A model generated the notes under the pieces. It saw only the letters and a program-made list of their open reading frames with translations. It did not search any database and had not been told where the DNA came from. DNA of 64,000 bases from Chalciporus piperatus (taxonomy: Eukaryota; Basidiomycota; Agaricomycetes; Boletales; Boletaceae): positions 1 through 64,000 of the forward strand of contig JBBPTG010000120.1 of assembly GCA_038093975.1 (NCBI GenBank), read 5' to 3'. Position 1 is the first letter of the stretch, and each line of letters starts with the position of its first letter. The translations under genes and the position numbers were made by a program. This document shows, one piece after another, positions 58,036-64,000 of this stretch.

Positions 58036-59402
58036 TCAATATTATATGGCCTATTTACATTCCTCAGCCTCTCCAACATGTCCATCTGACGTAGCAAAGA
58101 AATCATATGGAATATGTGTTGCCTACGAGTGTAGGCCAGAAATTCTAAGCGTTCAAACATGATCCAAGATAGGGCCATCAGTGTGGCATCATCATTTCTG
58201 GCCTGTTCTTCGGCGGCTGATCCCTCCGGCGGCTGGTGTTCTCTGCGCAGCCCTTGGGCCAATTGTCTGTTGGCCCAGTTGATTGCTTGCTCCACTGGAT
58301 TGCGGCCGACGACGTTATCATCAATGTATTCCATGCCATAATCATGAAAACCACTCACAGTGATCAAACGTCCCTGTGAATGGTGTATTTCCTGTCGCCA
58401 TGTCCTCAGGATTTCTACCTTGCCAGTCATGGGCTGCAATCCAATGAATTCTTCTGCCCTCATAGGATGCCACGAGGTACTTACGCAGGTCCAGCTCGTC
58501 CAGAAGTCTATTTTCGTTTTCCCTCCGATCATTCGACGACATGATAGCTGGGATGTCAGCCGATGCAATATCCTGCTCATCGGCCTCGGCTGGATCACGG
58601 CCTGACAAGGTAAGAAAATGCGTCATGAAAGCCGCGTTGATAATCGATGAGTTCTGGGCCATTTCGGCCCACATCCTCTGGCCCCTGGTTTGATACGTTG
58701 CCCCTGATTCGGCTGACCTCTGTTGAAACCATTCGGCCACCCTTGCTGCGTCGGCACGGACTGTCCTGATATCCTCCTCGGAGCCATTACCCAAAAGGAT
58801 TCGAACGGTTCTCTCGGCCGATACGATGTGATTCCACAAAGGCATTCTGGGGACCTCCAAAAACCAGCTCAAGGGGAAGCCATCTCTGGGGCCGTCTGCT
58901 GGCAAATCTTGCAGCGCATGTTCTCTGATACGACCGAAGGTCTCTGAAACGGATTCATTGACCTCGGCTGTTCGGGCGATCAGGCCAACTTGCCAAAGAA
59001 CGGCCATTGAAGCTCTTACCAGCAGCCGATGAATCCTGTTGCCTCAAAGGTGGCATGCGGAATGTGAACTCTGTTCTTGGCATTCCTGCGGCCGTGCTAT
59101 CTTCTGTCTAGGGAATGTCATCTGAATCCCTCCCAACATTTCCTCTGACATACCTGAAGAAGAATCACCACCTTCACTGTCAGAGCTATTGGCTATGATT
59201 GGTTGTGAATCCCTCGGAGAATCTGCAGACATTCTTGTGTCTGCGCCGGCCGATGATGATTCGCTTGAAGTTGCCATTCTGTCGTCTTCGCTGGATTCCG
59301 GCTCTGTGTCATTGTCAAATCCTAAGTCACTCAGGGGTCAGCGTTCCTAAGATGATTTTCGGCTGACAACTTACCTGCGAATCTTACTTGCTTTGGTGCC
59401 AT
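57999..59402 (-). CDS. Unrecognised protein whose C-terminus runs into the minisatellite
   Basis: A short first exon (MAPKQVRFAG, ATG at 59402) joins across a GTAAGT intron to an acidic Ser-rich segment (FDNDTEPESSEDDRMATSSE, SSDSEGGDSSSGMSEEM). A less certain join leads to the main exon: NESVSETFGRIREHALQDLP, MPLWNHIVSAERTVRILLGN, RMWAEMAQNSSIINAAFMTH, LLDELDLRKYLVASYEGRRI. The last exon reads EYIDDNVVGRNPVEQAINWA, EQARNDDATLMALSWIMFER, and closes with YNIDTDHIGLSLPMD, the last ten or so residues being minisatellite units. I do not know the family. Nuclear-type acidic N-terminus and divergent orientation to the Zn2Cys6 gene (298 bases between starts) suggest a shared promoter. Confidence 0.6.
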
Positions 59403-59699
59403 GTGTATGTTGCAAAATAGTCAAGGACAGACCAGGGGAGATAGAACCCATCGGCTGAGCCTAATCAGATCAATCGGATCAACAGCACCCGAGACTCCAG
59501 TTTCCCATGTCACCTGCTCCCTATGAGAATGCAAGTACATTTCCAGCTCCGCTCACCCAACTTGGACAAACACATTACGTCACTTTCTATAGCTTTTATT
59601 CTCGGCCGTCACTCTTCCACAACCTTTGAACACTTCATTTCATCTCGCCTCCCTAACACCCTGCTCGTCACTTCTTCTCTACTCATCATCCATACAACC

Positions 59700-61774
59700 A
59701 TGATGTCTACTCAGCAAGCCAACAACTCCGCTCAAGCTCTCGCCGAGTTCCTGAAGATCACAATTGAGGCTATCATTCAAAGTGGCGAAGGCCGAGGGAG
59801 CCGCCTGTCAAGCTCGGAGTTGGAGGCTCGCACCCAAGACTGGGAGAGGAGAGTGGATTCCATGAGGGCGGCATTGGTGCGTCCAGACTACTCCATCCTA
59901 CCCTACCCTATGCTCACTTTCTCACTCCCCACAGCATCGTTTTCGCCCGATGGCTGAGGCTGCAACCATCATCCCTCCCATCGTCATCGCTGCGGACATC
60001 AGGATCCCCAGCCGGACCAACATCAACAGTTGGCCAGTATGGGAGTCCATCCTCCATCCTGGCGACTCCATCCAGTTCCACCACTGGTACCGGCCATCTG
60101 AGGCCACTCACTCGACAACGCCCCCCCCTGCCACTGCTGAGTTGCCTACCGCCCTGTCTTCGACGGCTCCTCGCATCACCTCGCCGCCGCCAGCTCGTCA
60201 AGGAAAGGGTAAACAGAGGGCTATTGTGGTCGAGTCGGATGAGGCCGAGGAGCAAGAAGATGACCCAATAGGGCGGCCGGTCCCTTCAAAGTCCTCGAGG
60301 CCTCGCCCGAAACACACCAAAGCGTCAGCACCATCGGGCCCATCGGTTCCCTCCCTCCCTTCGATCGTCGTGCAGCCTCAACGCCCACCACCGCAAGCAC
60401 CCAACCCGGCTCGTCTCCCAGCCCCAACCCCAAAGACACCGTCTCGCCCCCGCCGCCACCTGCCTATGATGCAAACAAAGGCTCAGCAGGAACGTAACAA
60501 GGCCGAACGAGCCAAAAACTCTCAACCCGGCCCGTCCCATCCCTCCCCCGCCTTGGCTGCTGCCGCCTCAGGCAGCGGCTCCGTTCTACCCCCTCCCCCA
60601 GAACGCTCTCCATGTGACCGGTGTGTCACCATGGGTCGGGACTGCATTCCGCATCCTGAAGTGAGCCGCAACGCCTGCCTTCCCTGTTTTCAGGGAAAGC
60701 AGAAGTGTTCGCTCACAACGGCCCATCCAAGACGTGCAGGTTCGGCCGCAGGGACCGATCTGCCTGCCACCCCAGGCCCCTCCACCAGGCCGAAGAGGAC
60801 TCGCCAAACGAGTGTGGCAACAGGCAAGGGGAAGGGCAAGGAGACGGCGGCTCCTGAGGACGACGACTCCGACGACCCATTGGCCATGGAGCAGACCAAG
60901 CGGCTGGGAGACAAAGGGCAGGCCGGCCGGAGCACAATGAAGAAGAGACCAAGGGCTCAGTCGGCATCAGAGGAGCCGAAGGCGAAGAAGGTGAAGCCAA
61001 GTGAGTTAATAGGTCATTCAGGTCTCTATGTGACATTAACATAGTCTACCAGCCCCAGTGGTCGAGGTCCCGACCTTCCGGCAGGTGATCTCGAAGGTCG
61101 TCAGAGAGCAAGGACACCTTCCAGGTGTCTTGGCGGTCTCTCGTCCTTCGACCGAGTCGACCGACTATGCCGAATGGAGGGATTACGCTCTGAGGCTGGA
61201 GGGCGCCATCCATCCCTCGGCCGCTCGCTTCGACCAAATGGAGGCTCGCTTCTCCAAGCTGGAGTCAGGCCTTTCGGTGGTCTCCCAGCAGGTCAGTGGG
61301 ATGTCGAGGGTGTTGGAAACGGTCAGGCAAGTACAAGCCGTTGATCATCGCCCATCACCGGCCGCGTCGTTTGTCTGGCAACCTCGCCCATCTCCCTCTG
61401 CCTCTCTCCCCCTTCGCTCCCCCTCGGCTTCGGCTCCCCCACGATCCGCTGTGTCGCGCTCGCCCTCAGTGGCTGCACACCTCCCTGCGCCCGAGATCGT
61501 CGCTGAGGCCAGCACAGTCACTTTGGAGGCCGACCCGACCCCGGACTCAAGGCCACTCATTGAATCTAGTGACCAAGGGACAGCCGCACCGCCGGCCGAC
61601 ACCAACACAGAGCCTGACATGGGTACAGCCATGCAGGCTTTGTTCGAATACCCGTCCCAGCCGTCCAGTCCGGCCGCCGAGTCAGCTGACGGCCCATTGG
61701 GCGAAGATCATGATACCACTGACAAGGCTCCCTCAGGGGATGATGAATCAGAGCCGATGGACACTGAGGAGTGA
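59700..61774 (+). CDS. Zn2Cys6-cluster-containing, Pro/Ser-rich nuclear-type protein
   Basis: The start is the first of two adjacent ATGs (59700 and 59703): MMSTQQANNSAQALAEFLKI. An intron (about 59876-59935) leads to a long second exon with EAATIIPPIVIAADIRIPSR and NINSWPVWESILHPGDSIQF, then Pro-rich disorder. A six-cysteine cluster follows, starting CDRCVTMGRDC (C-x2-C-x6-C), then ten residues and CLPCFQGKQKC (C-x2-C-x6-C), the spacing of a fungal Zn2Cys6 DNA-binding motif. A basic stretch (PKRTRQTSVATGKGKGK, KKRPRAQSA, KAKKVKP) resembles nuclear signals. After an intron (about 61000-61052), VEVPTFRQVISKVVREQGHL and a heptad-like segment (FDQMEARFSKLESGLSVVSQ) suggest a dimerising coiled coil. 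The tail is acidic (SEPMDTEE). The cluster is internal, unlike the usual N-terminal position in activators, so its role as a transcription factor is inferred. Confidence 0.65.
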
Positions 61775-61896
61775 GGGCAGGGCCCATGTATATCATCGTT
61801 ATCTTGTACCGTATATACATCGCAATAGAGTCTTTTCTTTGCAATCCATTCAAACCGCCTACTTAAGCAGTCAAGTCCGAAAGAAAGAAACCTAGA

Positions 61897-62644
61897 TTAG
61901 GGTCTCTTTTTGGTAGGTGTTACTACACCATCGTCCTTGCGAGCTGGAGTCTTCCTTGGTCTACCTGACCTGCGAGCCGATGCCTCAGGGACTTTATGGA
62001 ATGTTTCATCGGCCGCACCCTGGATCAAATCGTCATTTGTCAGTCAAGCTCAATATACACATATATGCATTGACCTTGTCAGCCTTGGCCTTGGCCGGCT
62101 GCCTTGAATCCTTCTCTTTGCGAACTCTCTTGGTGGGCCTGTCATCGGCCGGCGAATCGGCGGCTGAACCATCCTCCTCAGTCACAGGACGTTTATTCTT
62201 CCTACCCTTTGTTGAAGTTTTCTCCTTCCTGTCATCGGTGGCACCCTGGGTCACATTGTCATTTGTCAGTCAAGCTCAATATACACATATGTCCACTTAC
62301 CTTGTCAGCCTTGATTGCGGCCGGCTGCTTGTCAGCCTTGATTGCGGCCGGCTGCTTGTCAGCCTTGGTTTCGGCCGGCTGCCTTGAATCCTTCTCTCTG
62401 CGAACTCTCTTGGAGATCCTATCATTGCTTGACAGATCAGGCACTGAACCATCCTCTTCAGTCAGAGCACGTTTGTTCTCTCTACGGCCCTTCGAACCTT
62501 TCTCCTGGACCCTTGGCTTAGGAGGCTGGGGCTTAGCCTTAGACTTAGGCTCCAATGGCTGAGGCTGTAGCTTCGGCTGTGGCTTCGGCTTCGGCTTCGG
62601 CTTCGGCTTCGGCTGGGACTCTGAGTTAGACTTTATGAGCAAAG
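61897..62644 (-). CDS. AT-hook basic protein with duplicated exon-intron unit, 5' end lost at the LTR
   Basis: The 3' exon contains ARRSGRPRKTPARKDDG, an AT-hook (GRP core in basic context), and ends TPTKKRP at 61897-61899. Two preceding exons are duplicates of one another (RKEKDSRQPAKAKADKV and RREKDSRQPAETKADK, each after an acidic EEDGS segment and a basic KRVR word). Their introns also match, including ATATTGAGCTTGACTGACAA. A nine-residue unit (KQPAAIKAD) is repeated inside the upstream exon. The 5'-most part is a run of alternating Lys-Pro from a GGCTTC hexamer repeat (about 62572-62612). The open frame then enters the LTR, where its first ATG lies, so the true start is missing. DNA binding to AT-rich tracts is inferred; function is unknown. 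Confidence 0.55.
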
Positions 62645-63119
62645 TGAAACGACTCAACTCAACAAAGAGCTAAGACTCACAATAGACAATAGTGAGCCGA
62701 TGAACTTGGCTGAGGTTCGATGAGGAAACTCCAGGAGAACAAGACTGGGGAGTCCAGTGCTTGTCGACCCGGGTTTATATACTATTGTCAATGTTTGTAC
62801 ATGTTGTGGCTAAACCTTATCGTAGGTGACTGGGTATGACTCATACTGACTACTAGCCAATGGCGTAACTAGCTCTACTGCGGAATGAGTAAGCGTGAGT
62901 CATATCATGAGTAATGCTGACTGATGCTGACGAGTGAGCGGTGAGTCATCAGTAGTAAGCGAAGGTCTAGACCTAGCTTATGTAAGTAAGTCACGTGATG
63001 CGATAAGATAAGATAACGAAAGAGAAAGTGAAACGACTAAGTCCAAGAAACGAAGAGAAACCTAGTAAGTGTAATGGAATGTAGGGATGATTAGGATAAG
63101 AAATGGAGCGTTCGTAACA
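62645..63119 (-). mobile_element. 3' LTR of a Ty3/gypsy element
   Basis: The 475-base sequence starts TGAAACGACT and ends CGTAACA on the plus strand, with the same termini as the solo LTR at 52158. A TTTATATACTA promoter-like word lies inside. A polypurine tract and pol sequence follow at higher coordinates, which shows the element lies on the minus strand with this as its downstream LTR. The base next to it on the left is the AT-hook gene; flanking CAAAG (62640-62644) would be one target-duplication copy. The other copy is outside the window. Confidence 0.82.
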
Positions 63120-63133
63120 CTACCCCCTCTCTA
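63120..63133 (-). other. Polypurine tract
   Basis: Read on the minus strand, AGAGAGGGGGTAG immediately precedes the LTR, the position and composition of the primer site for plus-strand synthesis in LTR retrotransposons. Confidence 0.7.
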
Positions 63134-63153
63134 TGGATCGTATTCCTAGACGA

Positions 63154-63720
63154 TCAGACTTCGATGAGTGGACCTTGATTCATCCACGGTACTCCATCTG
63201 CTGGTGGAGCAGCAGCGACCTGAAGATTGTTGTTCGTCCAGGTTACTGGTGGCTCGAATGGGTTACCATCGTTTTCATCGACAGGAATAGGGTGGGGAGC
63301 ACCTACGAGTGCAGGGTCGGGAATAGGAGGTTGAGCGAGATCAGGCCAATTTGTGGGCCACTCCTGTTGATCAGGATTCTCTTGTTGTACCTCAACCACG
63401 TTGTCCCATTTGCTCAAGTCTGGGTGCCACACGACAAGCTTCATCCACTTTGTCGTCCAATCCCAGTTAATCTCGATAGACGTGGACCGTCTGGTCACGA
63501 TCATCCGCGCAAACATCAGGTATTGAATGGCGATGGTGATGACGACGATGGCGATGAAGGTGAGGAGGGAGGGGATGAGCATGCGGAGAATCCAACCGTT
63601 GCAGATGATGAAAATTACAAAGAGGAGGAAGAGGACGAAGTTGCCTCGATCCCTATTGAAGTTGCGAACGAAGATGTCGCGGAGGACATTTTCCCAAGCG
63701 TAGACGTCGTTGAGATCCAT
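63154..63720 (-). CDS. Extra membrane-protein ORF between pol and 3' LTR
   Basis: An uninterrupted 188-codon frame starts MDLNDVYAWENVLRDIFVRN. It contains two strongly hydrophobic stretches close together (FVLFLLFVIFIICNGWI and MLIPSLLTFIAIVVITIAI), then a hydrophilic Trp-rich part (WDWTTKWMKLVVWHPDLSKW) and a Pro/Asn-rich tail. It lies 63 bases after the pol stop and 20 bases before the polypurine tract, where some retroelements carry a third gene. It has no signal peptide, cleavage site or resemblance to a known envelope that I can see. It could be an accessory membrane protein, or a host sequence captured by the element. The antisense frame of similar length is a shadow. Confidence 0.55.
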   Translation of the reverse strand: MDLNDVYAWENVLRDIFVRNFNRDRGNFVLFLLFVIFIICNGWILRMLIPSLLTFIAIVVITIAIQYLMFARMIVTRRSTSIEINWDWTTKWMKLVVWHPDLSKWDNVVEVQQENPDQQEWPTNWPDLAQPPIPDPALVGAPHPIPVDENDGNPFEPPVTWTNNNLQVAAAPPADGVPWMNQGPLIEV

Positions 63721-63783
63721 TGGTGATGATGGTGGTTTGTGGAAGAGAAACCGTGAGAGTGAAGACCGTCAAACATCAGTCTC

Positions 63784-64000
63784 TTATACCTTTTCGGTAT
63801 CCGGCACGGTATTCAACCAATTGATTTGTCCATCATCCGCCTGACTCGTTAAGTTGTCATACGGCTGGAACAGTGACTCGAATAGACTCCGTGACATGCG
63901 AAGGAATCGTGGAGCGGACGGATGTATCTTGTTGAATTCCCTTATTGCATCCTGTGCATTCTTGAGATTCGATCTTGGTTCCCATGTCCGATCAGATTCC
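63784..64000 (-). CDS. C-terminal end of Ty3/gypsy Pol polyprotein (chromodomain), cut by the right edge
   Basis: The 71 codons visible begin ESDRTWEPRSNLKNAQDAIR and continue EFNKIHPSAPRFLR, the second half of a chromodomain as found at the end of chromovirus integrases. A short tail (FESLFQPYDNLTSQADDGQI) leads to a TAA at 63784-63786. The chromodomain directs integration to marked chromatin in this group. Reverse transcriptase, RNase H and most of integrase would lie beyond the window. Confidence 0.8.
   Translation of the reverse strand, partial: ESDRTWEPRSNLKNAQDAIREFNKIHPSAPRFLRMSRSLFESLFQPYDNLTSQADDGQINWLNTVPDTEKV

Noticed and set aside
63133..63726. 197-codon plus-strand ORF near the right end
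   Set aside because: It is antisense to the membrane ORF of the chromovirus; the minus frame has the hydrophobic segments and the expected position relative to pol and LTR.
1..64000. tRNA or rRNA genes
   Set aside because: I looked for GGTTCGA-type B boxes and cloverleaf arms by eye and found none convincing. A covariance-model scan would be decisive.

Overview
The window is nuclear DNA of a filamentous basidiomycete, most likely an agaricomycete. Genes are split by many 45-70 nt introns, often around very short exons. Families typical of agaricomycetes are present: DUF6534 membrane proteins, TPR-CHAT proteins, NACHT-WD40 (NLR-like) proteins, a Plavaka-type transposase, LTR chromoviruses and expanded P450s. 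No bacterial, organellar, tRNA or rRNA feature was recognised. Families were assigned from motifs and remembered family architecture, with no database search.

Layout. 0-5 kb: a DUF6534 membrane protein (minus, cut by the left edge) and an F-box protein (plus). 5-31 kb: a duplication-rich zone with four near-identical cytochrome P450 genes, three in tandem on the minus strand (4.8-7.2, 8.1-10.5, 12.5-14.8 kb) and one on the plus strand (27.8-30.1 kb). Among and beside them lie a TPR-CHAT gene with two offsetting frameshifts, a conserved agaricomycete hypothetical gene, inverted fragments of both genes, a GST pseudogene, a terminal-inverted-repeat (TIR) element in long and short forms, and a 430-440 bp block repeated on both sides of the fourth P450. 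31-50 kb: ordinary single-copy genes, namely SURF6/Rrp14 (ribosome biogenesis), a NYN-domain protein, an F-box protein, a C2H2 zinc-finger factor, a DMAC1-like small mitochondrial protein and a secreted 5'-nucleotidase-type metallophosphatase. 50-64 kb: a transposon-ridden tail. A NACHT-WD40 gene has been broken by a solo LTR with a perfect 5 bp target duplication and is cut off at its 5' end next to a Plavaka transposase. Then come a 33 bp minisatellite of about 1.3 kb, three unrecognised or weakly recognised nuclear-type genes (one with a Zn2Cys6 cluster, one with an AT-hook), and the 3' end of a Ty3/gypsy chromovirus (chromodomain, extra membrane ORF, polypurine tract, LTR).

How the parts relate. 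The P450 zone looks like a birth-and-death locus. P450 copies, their upstream TIR element and pieces of the neighbouring CHAT and hypothetical genes were copied, inverted and reshuffled, with internal deletions at short microhomologies. It has no PKS, NRPS or terpene synthase, so it is not a recognisable biosynthetic cluster. The most unusual items are the minisatellite, whose units combine a constant half with a variable half that is often a perfect palindrome; the P450 gene architecture, with 14 nt and 17 nt microexons and a GC-AG intron inside the heme loop; and the NLR gene interrupted by an LTR and truncated beside a DNA transposon.
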